DNA from: Armigeres subalbatus
Lineage: Eukaryota > Arthropoda > Insecta > Diptera > Culicidae
Assembly: GCF_024139115.2 (NCBI RefSeq)
Contig: NC_085140.1
Location: 100,762,988-100,826,987, forward strand
Direction of reading: 5' to 3'
Length of the DNA stretch: 64,000 nt
This document shows, piece after piece, positions 12,018-24,129 of the stretch; within the stretch, counting starts at the first letter, position 1, and the number at the start of each line of letters is the position of its first letter. A model generated the notes under the pieces. The model made no database searches. It was not told the DNA's origin and was given only the letters and a program-made list of their open reading frames with translations. A program made the translations under genes and the position numbers.

Positions 12018-12905
12018 CGAAGACGGCTAATAACAAGACACACAGCTGTCAAATTCTTGCATATACAGTGTAAACATCATGTACACTTGCGCCCCCGAAC
12101 GACTCCCAGTAACATTAACATGATTGTGTGCGTGATAAACCCAAGCTACATCATATGTGTTCGTTTCCGTTTGATGCAAGAAGAAACGTCAAAACCATTT
12201 CTTTTTGCATTGAACATTCCGAACCACGAGCGGTTTCTTTCCGGAAAAATATCTTTTGCATATGGATGGTGGCAAACGGTATTTGCGATGATCCGGTGCA
12301 ACGATAAATCGACGAAATTGAATGGCTGAAACCGACACAACAATTTGGATGTGAACTTTATTAATTGGGTGAGGTACACCGTACGGTATCGTAAAGTAAA
12401 TTCAGAAAGGAACCTAGAAAAAAATGCAAAGCACTATGAAACAACTAAGTTTGTCTCTATTTGATTTGCGTTCAATTATTTTCCGCTATTTACAAAAGAG
12501 GATGATGTCGATTACCTTCAAGTGCACGAGCTTCTTTTATGTGGATAATTTATGAAACCTGGGGGGTGCTGAAAATAATTTGTCTCTTTTGAATTTATTA
12601 TCCACTGGCAGCAGATCTCGCAACAGCTTTGAATCCGAACGTGCACATTATTTTCACTAATAATAGTGCTAGTTGTCGTCTGATTGTTTTTCAATTTCAA
12701 GCAATTTCCCGATGAAAACAAATCCTATCCTGCTGGAAAGAGAAAGATGATTAGCCGTTAGCAAGCTCTCTAGTCCTCACGCTGTTGAAACAAATTCACA
12801 CACACAAACACTTCATCGTAGTGTTTCCGTGACCCGATGAGGGCGCTTCGAAAGTGTAGACTGAAAAAGAGAGGGAGCTGTGTGTCTTGTTATTAGCCGT
12901 CTTCG
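12018..12905. mobile_element. 0.89-kb MITE, copy 1
   Basis: Terminal inverted repeats CGAAGACGGCTAATAACAAG...ACACAGCT and the complement bound an 888-bp element. A second copy lies inverted at 22570-23450 and is nearly identical by eye over the stretches compared. Two short frames (12721-12518 and 12379-12146, minus) are kept in both copies, but this may just reflect recent origin. No transposase motif is seen and no target duplication could be read. Confidence 0.85.
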
Positions 12906-13500
12906 CTTTAATGCTGTCAGTATACACGGTGCGAAATTTATTCATTGAATGTAGAAATGCTACACACTTAATTTGTTTTACTCAATATTGTGCGGTTACT
13001 TGCTGAGTTTTTTTTACTTTATTAAACTGTTTTTTTTAATCTACAGATTATATTCAACACCATACTTGCTAAATGGACACGGTCGGTTAAAGTGGCTGGT
13101 CCTTATTGCCTGATTTTCTCAAAATTGCACGCGGCGAACCTTTCATGAAAGGTACCGCCGCGCTTTCTGCACCGTTTACTTGATTCTTATGGATGAATAG
13201 CATTGCGGTGTATCGTTTGTCGCGGCCGTACCTTTCGAAAGTCATTCGCCGCGTGAAGTTTTGTGCAAGTACCCATTTGGGAACATTACAAACGCCGCGC
13301 AGTGTATCATATCCAGAAAATCTGACAATAAAGTGTTCGTGAAAGTAGTCGTTAGATTATTCGCTGTTGGTTTGAGCGAGACAGAGTATATGACAAAAAA
13401 TCAACCAGCAACTTGCGGTTTTGGTTCGAAATGAACGTTTGTCAGCAATGGAATAATCCATCTAGATTTTCTACTAGATGGCTTTTTGCTGTACTATAAA
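12906..13500. other. No gene recognised
   Basis: Non-coding. The segment 13123-13265 contains a loose inverted pairing around GCGGCGAACCTTTCATGAAAGGTACCGCCGC-like words, probably another foldback remnant. Confidence 0.4.
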
Positions 13501-13705
13501 TCTCGCATAACTTTTCAAAGGGCCTAAGTAACATTTTTAATGAATTAATTTGAGTACTGCAATCAACAGAACAACATGAAAACTATTGATTGCAGTATTC
13601 AAATTAATTCATGAAAAAATGTTACTTAGGTGCTGAAAGTTAAGCGAGAATTCATGAAAAAATGTTACTTAGGTCCTTTTGAAAAGTTATGCGAGAAATG
13701 TAATA
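13501..13705. repeat. Foldback repeat
   Basis: TCTCGCATAACTTTTCAAAG followed by GGCCTAAGTAACATTTTT is repeated in inverted form downstream, around a TTGATTGCAGTA-type centre. The right arm end (ATGAAAAAATGTTACTTAGG) is duplicated once. A more diverged copy lies at about 14818-14965. Confidence 0.75.
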
Positions 13706-13799
13706 GAAATTCATGAAGCCAAATAGGACTTTGTGGGAACTTGCAAGTGTTCTTATTGTTAAGTTGACTTTTTGTCAATTTATTGGTCAATACTTAAAA

Positions 13800-14690
13800 G
13801 GTGCTGTAAAAAGAAAAGTGCATACTTAGGTTTTCCAAATCTGATGCAGACTATCTTTTGAAAAGGGTCAAACTTGTTTTTATTGATTTTTTTAAATGGA
13901 TATAATCGATAAACGACGCTTCCTACAAAAAAGTGTTGTATGGGTAACTGTCGCAAAATCATTCAAACTTTCTAATAAAACTTTTTGAAAAACTCTAAAT
14001 AGAACCCTACACTAAAAAATCAATTTAAAAAAATAAAAGTCAATTTAAAAAAATAAAAGTCAATTTGCAAAAAACCGCTCTTTTTGATTTGGAAGAAATT
14101 TTGTCTCAAGATAGGTGATTATATTCCCTACCAACCGTCCATACATCGCAAGCCGGGCACTTTTAAGGGAAAAAAGTTTTTCTAACAAAAACTTTTTCTT
14201 GACGGAATTGATTTTTTCAGTGTCTTTAAGGAGCGGATTTAACATATGTATACATATATACTCATATTAAGTATTCCTGTACAGTCAGGCAGAGTACAAT
14301 GTTTTGGTCGTAACTAGTCGCAACTAAAGAAGCTAATAACGGAAGAGTGCCCAGCTTGCGATGTATGGACGGTTGGTAGGGAACATAATCACCTATCTTG
14401 AGACAAAATTTCATTTAAATAAAAAAGAGCATTTTTTCGCAAATCGACTTTAAAATTTTTAAACTGATTTTTTTCAGTGTAGGGCTCAATTTGGATTGTT
14501 TCCGATATTTTCACTAGAAATTTTGACTGATTTTGCGATGGTCACCCATACAACACTTTTTTGTGGGATGCGTCGTTTTTCTATTATATCCATTTGAAAA
14601 TATTAGCAAAAAAAATTTCAGCTCTTTTCAAAGGATAGTCTAGATTAAATTTGGAAAAACATTTTTGTTTTCATTTCGGATCATCTGGTG
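13800..14690. repeat. Large foldback element, arms about 350 bp
   Basis: The left arm (about 13800-14165) and right arm (about 14340-14690) are diverged inverted copies. Landmarks are TACCAACCGTCCATACATCG at 14128 versus CGATGTATGGACGGTTGGTA in the right arm, and GTTGTATGGGTAACTG versus its partner near 14540. The loop is about 14166-14340. No coding content. Confidence 0.75.
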
Positions 14691-14695
14691 ATTTT

Positions 14696-14785
14696 TCATT
14701 TCTCATTTTTCATTTCTTACTTCTTACTTTTCACTCCTCACTTCGCACTTCTCACGTCTCACTTTTCACTTCTCACTGCTCACAT
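14696..14785. repeat. Degenerate CTCACTT-type simple repeat
   Basis: A run of imperfect TTCTCACTT/TTTCATTTC words directly right of the foldback element. Confidence 0.7.
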
Positions 14786-15039
14786 CGGCCCATAGGGGAA
14801 AGAAATGGCAGAAATGACGCTTAACTTTTAAAAGAACATATGTCACCTTTTTTTCATGAATTAATTTGTGTACCGCAATCAAAAGCTATCATATTGGTCT
14901 GTTGATCGCAATATTAAAATTCATTCATGAAAATATGTTTCTTAGGTCATTTTGAAAAATAAACTAGAATTTTCAGTGTATACATGAAATCTTAAAATAG
15001 GTACTTTTTAACTCATTAATGGGTTTCTATGTTTCTTTG

Positions 15040-15510
15040 TGAAGTTTTTTTTTCTTCCGTGTAAGCTATGTATTCTATGCTGTCAGTGTGCCGGTTTCGA
15101 ATAAATTGTGTCTTGGGAGAACATAACCTAGAAAATCGATAGCTTATTTGTTACGAAATAATGATGTCTCATAACTCTTTGAATATTTACTATTTTTTGA
15201 GCCGTGCCATCATTATGAAATTCAATAGCGAACAAGAAGAAAACATTCCCCATCGAATGCAACTTGTAGCAAAATCGATTCAGGTTTAGTACTAGAAAAA
15301 TTGGCTAATGTTTCAATGTGCACACACATACGCACACACACACACACGGACACACACACGGACAGACAGACATTTGCTCAGTTTGTCGAGCTGAATCGAA
15401 TGGTATATAATACTATGGGTCTACAAGCGCTCTATAAAAAGTACGTTTTGGGAGTGAAATGAAAGCCTTTCAGGTACAACTTTGTTGTACGAGAAAGGCA
15501 AAAACTAGCA
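15040..15510. mobile_element. MITE with internal CA/GACA microsatellite
   Basis: Contains CGCACACACACACACACGGA at about 15332, then GACAGACAGAC, TTTGCTCAGTTTGTCGAGCTGA and an end with GTACAACTTTGTTGTACGAGAAAGGC. The same landmarks occur at 24130-24885 and 36090-36445, so this is a dispersed family. It ends next to a short GCATA tandem (TAGCATAGCATAGCATAGCA, about 15508). Confidence 0.7.
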
Positions 15511-16279
15511 TAGCATAGCATAGCATATGTGATTGTACAAATCGTGGGTGGCTATACAATGCTCAATTGAGCAATCTACTGTATATTGTCGCAAATTGGT
15601 ACTTGGGATTAGTACCTTTTCCTATACAGTAGCAGTTGTATACCTGGCCACGTCCTTACAATCACGGAACGAAGGAAAGGAATGTTAGTTCAACATCTAC
15701 TAGTGAAGATGCAGGGAACCCATACTACCTTCATAGATGTCTCGGGAAGGAAAATTTGTGTTAGTGGGTAAGGTGAATAATAGGGAGCTCTATTCGACAA
15801 TATAGAGCGTTTGTCAATAACAGTATATGCTGAAAAAATATTAAAATATATTCATCAATTTACTTACGAACCGTCCAAAGGAGGACAAAGTAACCTGGAT
15901 TTTACAAATGTTCCGCATTATGACACATTCTTCGGACAGGTCCACCGGAGCACCAATTTTTCAAACTCAATTTTTGACATTATCTTTGTGTTTCCCATAT
16001 TTTCCAATACCTAAATCATCAAATAAAATATTTGGTATGATAATATTTTAGCTTAACATAAGTTTTTGACCAACAATTAGTATAATTGACAGTAATGAAG
16101 AGTGACAGGTTTTAAGACATATTTTCCCAAATTGACTGTAATTTGGGTTTTGATGCATCAATTTGCACTCTCGAATTTAAAATTTCGTATGCTCTTTGTA
16201 CTCGAAAAAAGTTTTGTTTTGGTGGTAATAGACATGAAATCAGAGGTAAATAGCATGAGTTTCACCTAGGTGAAGTTTG

Positions 16280-16294
16280 CGTTGTAACGTCACG
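16280..16294 (+). repeat. CGTTGTAACGTCACG motif, isolated copy
   Basis: Exact 15-bp match to the motif that recurs four times at 22107-22533. Confidence 0.8.
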
Positions 16295-16438
16295 GAAAAA
16301 TATTCATCATAAAGCCTATGGAGCTTGTAAGATATCCGGACAAATTGGCTCAATTCGTGTTTATAGATACAGATTGAACATATCAACGTAAATACAAAAA
16401 ACGAATTTTTAATCAATGTGACATAGGGTGGCGTAGTA

Positions 16439-16728
16439 CAGTGATCGTTCGCTAATTGGGGCACGACCTCACCCCAACTAGCGAATGCCGTTCGCTAATT
16501 GGGGCGATTTGACAAGCGTCAATGTTGTTTACTTTTTGCGTTGAACAAAGGAAAATTTTACGCGCCAGAAAATATCGATCCCGCTAAACACGGAAACAAA
16601 ACGTCAACGCGTTTTTGACATCACATTCTGACGTTTGACTGCTTTTTAATTGGGTTTCGCCCCAATTAGCGAACCCCCAACTAAAAAGCGCCCCAACTAG
16701 AAAACCCCCAATTAGCGAACGTTCACTG
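16439..16728. mobile_element. TA-flanked MITE, 290 bp (copy 1)
   Basis: Starts CAGTGATCGTTCGCTAATTG and ends with the matching inverted form CGAACGTTCACTG, flanked by a TA duplication (16437-16438 and 16729-16730). TA duplication plus a CAG start suggest Tc1/mariner or pogo-type mobilisation. Confidence 0.9.
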
Positions 16729-16901
16729 TATTTCGGCGATATCACCCATTTCCGTCAGTATATGCAGGACAAGTGAAAAATCTGTTTGCCCACAGTACAA
16801 CCACCGTCGGACCGACGTGTCACTGGCGCTCTCTGATTGTCCCCCACTTTTTAAAGGTCATTTGCTTTTGCGGGCGAACACTCCTGTCAAATGAGTTAAT
16901 A

Positions 16902-17330
16902 CAGTGAACGTTCGCTAATTGGGGTTTTTCTAGTTGGGGCGCTTTTTAGTTGGGGGTTCGCTAATTGGGGCGAAACCCAATTAAAAAGCAGCTAAACGTC
17001 AGAATGTGATGTCAAAAACGCGTTGACGTTTTGTTTCCGTGTTTGGAGGGATCGATATTTCCCAGGTAACCATAAGCATTGAAATAAGCCATACGTGCGA
17101 CTATAAGGCTACCACAGAGCTAACAAACTTCATACTGGCTCTATAATAGCCCTATATAGCCGAAAAGGCGAAATAAAGTGCTAATGGTTACCTGGGTTTC
17201 TGGCGCGTAAAATTTTCTTTTTGTTCAATGCAAAAAGTAAACAACATTGACGCTTGTCAAAACGCCCCAATTAGTGAACGGCATTCGCTAGTTGGGGTGA
17301 GGTCGTGCCCCAATTAGCGAACGATCACTG
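16902..17330. mobile_element. TA-flanked MITE (copy 2, inverted) carrying a nested MITE
   Basis: Same family as 16439-16728 but in opposite orientation, 173 bp away, with its own TA duplication (16900-16901 and 17331-17332). Removing the nested insertion leaves 291 bp, which matches copy 1. Confidence 0.9.
17061..17196. mobile_element. 136-bp CCCAGGTAAC MITE nested in the TA MITE
   Basis: Terminal repeats CCCAGGTAACCA...TGGTTACCTGGG. Comparison with the uninterrupted copy at 16439-16728 gives an empty site and a 2-bp TT duplication. Confidence 0.85.
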
Positions 17331-17332
17331 TA

Positions 17333-18100
17333 CACAACTCCGATGCAATGTTGATACACGTAGGTTTGTGGCTGAGCTACGAAAACTTTGCGAGCCATTA
17401 TGAGGTTGGCGGTAGTGTTCGATGATTTTTCATCATGGGGTCGTGGGCAGCAAATTTGAATTATTTTCTATGGGGCGACACGTCGGTAAATAAATGAATA
17501 AATAAAAAAGCGATATATCTCCTGTATAGCTAATAAAACCATCGAAAATCTTTATTTTCGGGGTTATACGAGAAACTGGCCAAATTAGAAACATGGCCTA
17601 AATAGTTACCCTACATGTAGAAACGTGAACGACTACTTCGATATAATGAAACTAATCAATAAATAAACTGTCGTAATTCATCTAATTTAGGTCTATTTAA
17701 TGATGAACTTATATTTATGAAAAAATAACTTAAAAAGGACTATTCTCAAATCTCAATGAGGTCCTTCGGTCTCCCCGTGTAGAAATATTTATTCTAAAAT
17801 ATCGCGCACACGAACATACACTGAGCCCAAACATCATCTTCCAAACGAAAAAATTGTCATTCTCGTTATCTTCATAACGCGTCCTTCTGCTATGCAGATG
17901 ATTTGCTTTTGCTTTGAAGATGCACTGTCATTCAATTTTCGGGTGCCTGAAAAGCGAATAAATGTCATCTCGTAAGCGAATGCAGTTTGGTTCGATCGCG
18001 CCCCTTAACGATTATCATCCGCTTTTGGTATATTTTCGTATACGAATTTCAAGACACTTGCCGGTATTGCTGACAGAAGTGTTGATACTCTGCCGCCATT
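17333..18100. other. No gene recognised
   Basis: Non-coding; no repeats with definable ends. It leads into a possible promoter at 18.1 kb. Confidence 0.5.
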
Positions 18101-18112
18101 GGTTTTTTTCTC

Positions 18113-18705
18113 AGTGAATATAGAAACCAGATGAGAACGCAAGTTTTCTCAACTCGTCAATAAAATCTGAACACCAGGAACAAAGCTCACGTAAAAATCT
18201 CGAAAATGGTAAGTTTTTAGTGAAAATAAATTGAGAATAAATATTCTAATAAAAGAATATTACACCCAGCTTTTTTTTTACACGGTTTGGTTTTAGCCGA
18301 TTAAGATCTTCAGTGTCAATAAAACAAAGAGTTAAGGCCACGAAAAAATTCACAAAAAATCAAAGAAAATTCAGGGGGTATTTAAAAAGCTGTGAAAGTT
18401 CAGGTTAACCGAGAAATTAATGAATTCCAACATCGTAAAAAAACCTGGGTGTAAACTCTTTGCAAACTTTTCGTTTACAGCGAAATGTATTCCAGTATAC
18501 GAATTCAACGGTGTGGGTTGTTTGTTATGCAGAGAATGCGACGCATCAGGATTTCACAGGATTTGAAAACGGGATCCAGGATACCCTATTACCCTGCCGA
18601 TGGAGGCGACCGGGAATTAAAAAACAGAACACTAAAGTAATGGTGCCCCATGAAGACGGATCAAAATATTTAACAAACGCCGATTTGGTGCCAAAAACTA
18701 CCTGA
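18113..18705 (+). CDS. Candidate two-exon gene, 75-residue product, unrecognised
   Basis: A promoter-like TCAGT initiator at 18111-18115 is followed by a short leader and CGAAAATG at 18203-18208, immediately followed by a strong donor GTAAGT (18209-18214). Ending exon 1 right after the ATG is common in short housekeeping genes. An acceptor (TTTTCGTTTACAG, ending 18480) opens a frame that continues in phase from 18481 to the stop at 18703-18705, giving 75 residues. The product includes TNSTVWVVCYAENATHQ and RWRRPGIKKQNTK; I do not recognise it and see no domain. The evidence is splice-signal logic only, so it could be chance or a decayed gene. Confidence 0.35.
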
Positions 18706-19149
18706 AGGTATTGTTGATCGTCGGTACAGTGCAGCTAAACCACGGTATCAAATGAATCGATACGTGATCCCTGCTTATCCCGTCAATTTATAAAAATGTC
18801 CAGTCCTAAAATCCGTGTTCGTCAAAGTTTTTGTGTACATAAGGAGTTACTTAGACGATCCCCACCGATGCGTATCCAAATGAGTGTCTAGTATAGGAAC
18901 GAAATGCGTTCATATTTTATTTATGCACTTGTTCTCGCACCGGTTGTTTCTATCAAGGTTGTTGAAGTGCAATCATGCTTCGCACCGGTGGTGAATATCC
19001 GGTTGCTATTGAGGCAAACACGGAAATAAATAAAATCAGGAAACAAATATTATTTATTTTCAAATCTTTCAGAACGCGCTCCAACTTTTGTAATATAAAT
19101 ATGTGCGTAATGCATTTTGTGATTATCCGATTAGCTAGACACACATCTG

Positions 19150-20690
19150 CTAGGTGGCGCTAGCTTATATGCAATAATTTAGTGAGGTGGATATCTCGAG
19201 ATCTATAAGACTTAGAAAGATTTTGTCTTCTACAAAGTTGTTCGGGTAGCCATAACATTTATGATGGAGACTAGTTTAGTTTGGAATTCATACGCATAGC
19301 GGCGCTAGTGTATGAGAAATAACCTGTTAGGTTGAATATTTCTAAATCCGTAGTGTCCATCTTCTACAAAGTTATCCGAATTATCTGTTAGGTTGGTTAT
19401 TATGTAAGATTTAACAATCAAAATCAGAAGTTTAGTTTGAAACCGCAATACTAATTGGCGCTCGAGTTGAGTCGAATCGAGTCAAATACGAGACACTGAA
19501 GATGGTCTTACTGTAGTATCTGTCAAAGGTACAACCAAGTGGTGGAATTAAATGGAATTGTACGAACTCGTCTTATGGCAAGTTACTTTGTAGAATACGT
19601 CAATATTCTGAAAATTCCAGATTTTGAGATATTTAACCTATCAGTTTATTTCTTATACACTAGCGCCGCTAAGCGATTGTGTTTAAAACTAAACTTGCTT
19701 GCATCATGACGGTTTTCACCACCCGAACAACTTTGTGGAATACGGCAATATTCTAAAAATTTCAGTTTTCGAAATATCTAACCTAGCAAGCTATTTCTTA
19801 TACACTAGCGCCACCAAGCGGTTATATCTTAATCTAAACCTGCGTTGATCATAATGGTTTTGACCACCCGAACAACTTTGTAGAAGGCGGCAATATTCTA
19901 AAAATTATATATTTTGAGATACCTGACATTTCAGGTTATTTCCAATACACTAGCGCCGCCAAGCGGTTGTATTATTAACTAAACTTGCTTTCGTCATGAT
20001 GATTTTAATCATCCGAACAATTTTGTAGAAGACGGCAATATTCTTAAGATTTCAACTATCGAAATATCTAACCTTTTAGCACAGACAAACAGACGTAACA
20101 CTTCCCATTTCAACATCGTTCACGTGTTCAACGGTTGATTTGAAATACATCTGTGCTACGCGATTGTGCCAAGAGAGGCGCTAGTGTTCAATCGCTTTGA
20201 CATTTGATTAGTGTATATGCTGCTGAATGTTTTCTGTGTTGATGACGATGATGATGATGATTGATATAGATGTATGCGTTAGGAGCAAATGTCAAATGGG
20301 AAATAATCATGGCCGACTCTGTGTCTCGCGATTCTGATAACAGGTGGCAGTAGTGTTTTCTGAAAAGCGAATGAAGATATTTTTTCGAACAGTTTGTATG
20401 AAGAGTTACGTCTGTTTGTCTGTGCTTTTAGGTTAATTCCAATTCACTAGCGCAGCCAAGCGGTTGTATTTCAAATTAAACTTATTTTCATCATGATGGT
20501 TTTGACCACCCGAACAACTTTGTAGAAGACGCCAATATTCTAAAAATTCCAGATTTCGAGATATCTAACCTATCAGGTTATTTCATATGCACTAGCGCCG
20601 CCAACCAGTTGAAATCCAAACTAAACTGACCTCCATCACAATGGTTTTGATGATGAGTACCCGAACAATTTTTCAGCAGACGGCATATTT
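19150..20690. repeat. 145-bp-period tandem array, interrupted by a MITE
   Basis: The word CACTAGCGC recurs at 19658, 19803, 19948, 20445 and 20590. After removing the 352 bp added by the insertion at 20080-20424, the spacing is exactly 145 every time. Units also share CACCCGAACAACTTTGTAGA and ATATCTAACCTATCAGGTTA. Two further units lie inverted at the left edge (around 19165 and 19306). Confidence 0.9.
20080..20424. mobile_element. CACAGACAAACAG MITE with 7-bp target duplication (copy A)
   Basis: Ends CACAGACAAACAGACGTAAC and its complement, flanked by CTTTTAG on both sides (20073-20079 and 20425-20431). The neighbouring 145-bp units show the empty site. Confidence 0.92.
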
Positions 20691-22100
20691 TTTTATTTAT
20701 GGGTTACTTTATATTTCCGTGTGATGGTTTGGCAACGGTTGGAGCGGGTCGCCAAATTTGCCAACTCGCTATTCACCGAAGGTTGCGTTTACATTTCCCA
20801 AACCCGTTTACCAACGACCGGTGCGAGTTCGCGTCATGATAGAGGTTGCTATTTTGGCTTTATTTACGCACTGGTGGGGATCGTCTTATACGAATAATAT
20901 AAGGAAAACATGTAGAACCTTTTTAAACATTATCGTTAACAATAAAAATATATGCTGTTGCTGTTTACTCTTTACCTTGATATCATTCTCTTTGTATAAA
21001 CTATAACAATCGAAAAAGGAACCGATCGAGAAATTAATCGCTATTTCGACACGAATTCGAAATCCTTCTTGAATGCTTTCATCTTTTACCTGCTTTCTAC
21101 TCATTCGGAAGTTGTTTAAAATTGCATACGCTTTTCCTATACTAATCGTTTAATATTTGGATGATGGTCATATCAGTCCCTGTCATCCGGTTTCAATACA
21201 ATCGAATGCTAATCATCCGGTGAATGAATGCATTTCGTTAAAGGGCATGAGCAATACATTTCTCATTCATTGTTGAAAGGATATTTTGGTTCAGTGTACA
21301 TGATCAACTAGACCTCGGCCAGGTTTTTGAAATTTGTTCTGCCGAAAGAAATACTGCCCGCAGAGGTCCAAAGGTACCAGTTTAGTTAGGATCAGTACTA
21401 TGCAACCATCAATGTGAAATTTCTTGGTGTAGAAGTCAGGCGTTGCGATTGTATCCATAGCCTCCCGGGGCTAAAAAACCTCAAATCGCATTGAGAGTGA
21501 CTATGCGCGTTCATGCGTTTGATACCAAATGAAATGTGACAAACCTAAAAAAAATCTTCAACGATGAGGTTGATAAACAATGTACTTATCAGGTAACTAA
21601 TGTTAGATTTCTTGAGGTATATATATATATATATATATATCTTGTGTTTCACGTGGAATAGACAATCAGAACTAGTTCTGCTATTGCAGTTACTTTCAAG
21701 AAATTTGGCGTTTGAAAACCCAAGCATCAAAGCGAGCGTTCGGAATATAAAGTTTAATTGTACACACTTGCTTCTACTATTATAATAAAATTTTAGATTT
21801 CAAATGCATTTTTAATTAAATTTTCAATTTTAGTTATGCCGCAATTTTGACATAAGACCAAACACTGTGTATTATGCTCGAACGATCAGCTTTTTGTTTC
21901 TACTCGTTTAAATCTTACAAAGAAGCCTAAATATGGGTTCCAGTTTGCAAATTTGGGCATTGGAATTAACGCTCCGTGCCATTGATCAAAACCAGGATTT
22001 CACCTAATACAGCATCGAACATTATATCTTTTTCATTTTGGTACAATACCATACACTATGGATTGAAAACTCATGTTAAAATTGATTTTAAAGTGGTATA
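20691..22100. other. No gene recognised
   Basis: AT-rich non-coding DNA with a TA dinucleotide microsatellite at 21618-21640. Open frames here are short and show no domains. Confidence 0.5.
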
Positions 22101-22106
22101 CTTTTT

Positions 22107-22533
22107 CGTGACGTTACAACGCTTTGAAAATCTGTTTTTAGAGCGCCTCGCGTTGTAACGTCACGAAATGTTTATGTCGAATAAAACGAACTTAGTCCGT
22201 ATTTTAGGCATATTACCCCATAGGGTCATCCATTATCCTCATATATTTGAAAGGTGTTCATTATTTTTGGAGTAAAATAACAACCAGAGCAGAGAATTTA
22301 CCATGTATAAGTCAAGGTACAAAATCACGAATTCACGCGCGTTGTAACGTCACGCAGCTAATTGCATCCCAGAAAGCCATTTTCCTACACATATTCGGTG
22401 TTAATATATCTATTCGATCCGAAATTTTATAAGGATTCAGAATATGTAATAATATGCATATGTTTACAGATGTTTTATGAAAGCTTTCTCCAGAAAACTA
22501 TTTAAAGGTACGTCAAAACGTTGTAACGTCACG
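22107..22533. repeat. Four copies of CGTTGTAACGTCACG
   Basis: Exact 15-bp copies at 22107-22121 (reverse), 22151-22165, 22340-22354 and 22519-22533 (forward). The core ACGTCA resembles a CRE/bZIP half-site. No surrounding homology between the copies was obvious. Confidence 0.85.
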
Positions 22534-22569
22534 CCGGAATGTGTCATATACAAATGTTCTAAATACTAC

Positions 22570-23450
22570 CGAAGACGGCTAATAACAAGACACACAGCTC
22601 CCTCTCTTTTTCAGTCTACACTTTCGAAGCGCCCTCATCGGGTCACGGAAACACTACGATGAAGTGTTTGTGTGTGTGAATTTGTTTCAACAGCGCGAGG
22701 ACCAGAGAGCTTGCTAACGGCTAATCATCTTTCTCTTTCCAGCAGGATGGGATTTGTTTTCATCGAGAAATTGCTTGAAATTGAAAAACAATCAGACGAC
22801 AACTAGCACTATTATTAGTGAAAATAATGTGCACGTTCGGATTCAAAGCTGTTGCGAGATCTGCTGCCAGTGGATAATAAATTCAAAAATGACAAATTAT
22901 TTTCAGCACCCCCCAGGTTTCATAAATTATCCACATAAAAGAAGCTCGTGCACTTGAAGGTAATCGACATCATCCTCTTTTGTAAATAGCGGAAAATAAT
23001 TGAACGCAAATCAAATAGGGACAAACTTAGTTGTTTCATAGTGCTTTGCATTTTTTTCCTTTCTGAATTTACTTTACGATACCGTACGGTGTACCTCACT
23101 CAATTAATAAAGTTCACATCCAAATTGTTGTGTCGGTTTCAGCCATTCAATTTCGTCGATTTATCGTTGCACCGGATCATCGCAAATACCGATTGCCACC
23201 ATCCATATGCAAAAGATATTTTTCCGGAAAGAAACCGCTCGTGGTTCGGAATGTTCAATGCAAAAAGAAATGGTTTTGACGTTTCTTCTTGCATCAAACG
23301 GATACGAACACATATGATGTAGCTTGGGTTTATCACGCACACAATCATGTTAATGTTACTGGGAGTCGTTCGGGGGCGCAAGTGTACATGATGTTTACAC
23401 TGTATATGCAAGAATTTGACAGCTGTGTGTCTTGTTATTAGCCGTCTTCG
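22570..23450. mobile_element. 0.88-kb MITE, copy 2 (inverted relative to copy 1)
   Basis: Reverse-oriented match to 12018-12905, with the same CGAAGACGG ends and the same two short frames (22754-22957 and 23041-23322, plus). Copy 2 lies about 9.7 kb from copy 1. Confidence 0.85.
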
Positions 23451-24125
23451 ATTAAAGTTTGTGTTGCTTCTTTCGTGCTTTATTGATGATGCTAACCTCT
23501 CAAGCAAAGCTTTCCAAAGCTTCAAATGTGGAACACGAAAACTAACACACGCGCTATAGAGACCGAAGCCGATGACTTTATCCGCTCGCATCAACACAGT
23601 TGTAAAAATTTCATCTTTGGAAATAAAAATCGCATTCGTACATGCTTTCTCGTGCGCTCGTTACGTTTGCTGCCATTTTTTTCCTGCTTTGGAAGGAAAG
23701 AAGAGGCGTGTCATTGAGGCTAACTGCTTATTGGGTTGGGTGGTTTGGGTGGAATGATGGTGTAGTTTGGGCATTTGGGTGATTTGAACATAACATTCGT
23801 TTTCATACACCTCATTATTTCCATATTATGCGGCTTTTTTCCATTGATATTTATGTGAATTGTGTTGTTAATTTTCACAAATGTACTTGTACAATTATTA
23901 CACAAAGGCATGCAAAATCAATGTATGACATACAACTAGTTTTATTGAACTTTAATATTACATTGGTGAAAAAACACTACGTGGGAATCGGCCCTAAAAC
24001 AATTGTAGACGCGCTGTCTGGACAGTTAATTCATATTGTATTTTATAATGTATTTTTTAAAACGTGCCGCTGCGCTAATTATTGTACTATTTACCCACGA
24101 TCGCATATTTGTAACATATGCATTT
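23451..24125. other. No gene recognised
   Basis: Non-coding; short frames only. Confidence 0.4.
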
Positions 24126-24129
24126 TTTC

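Noticed and set aside
22107..22533. CRISPR-like array from the repeated 15-mer
   Set aside because: Repeats are short, unevenly spaced (44, 189, 179) and in both orientations; this is an animal genome.
12018..23450. Two conserved short frames in the 0.88-kb MITEs as genes
   Set aside because: The copies are so alike that any frame would be kept; no start context, domain or substitution bias supports coding.
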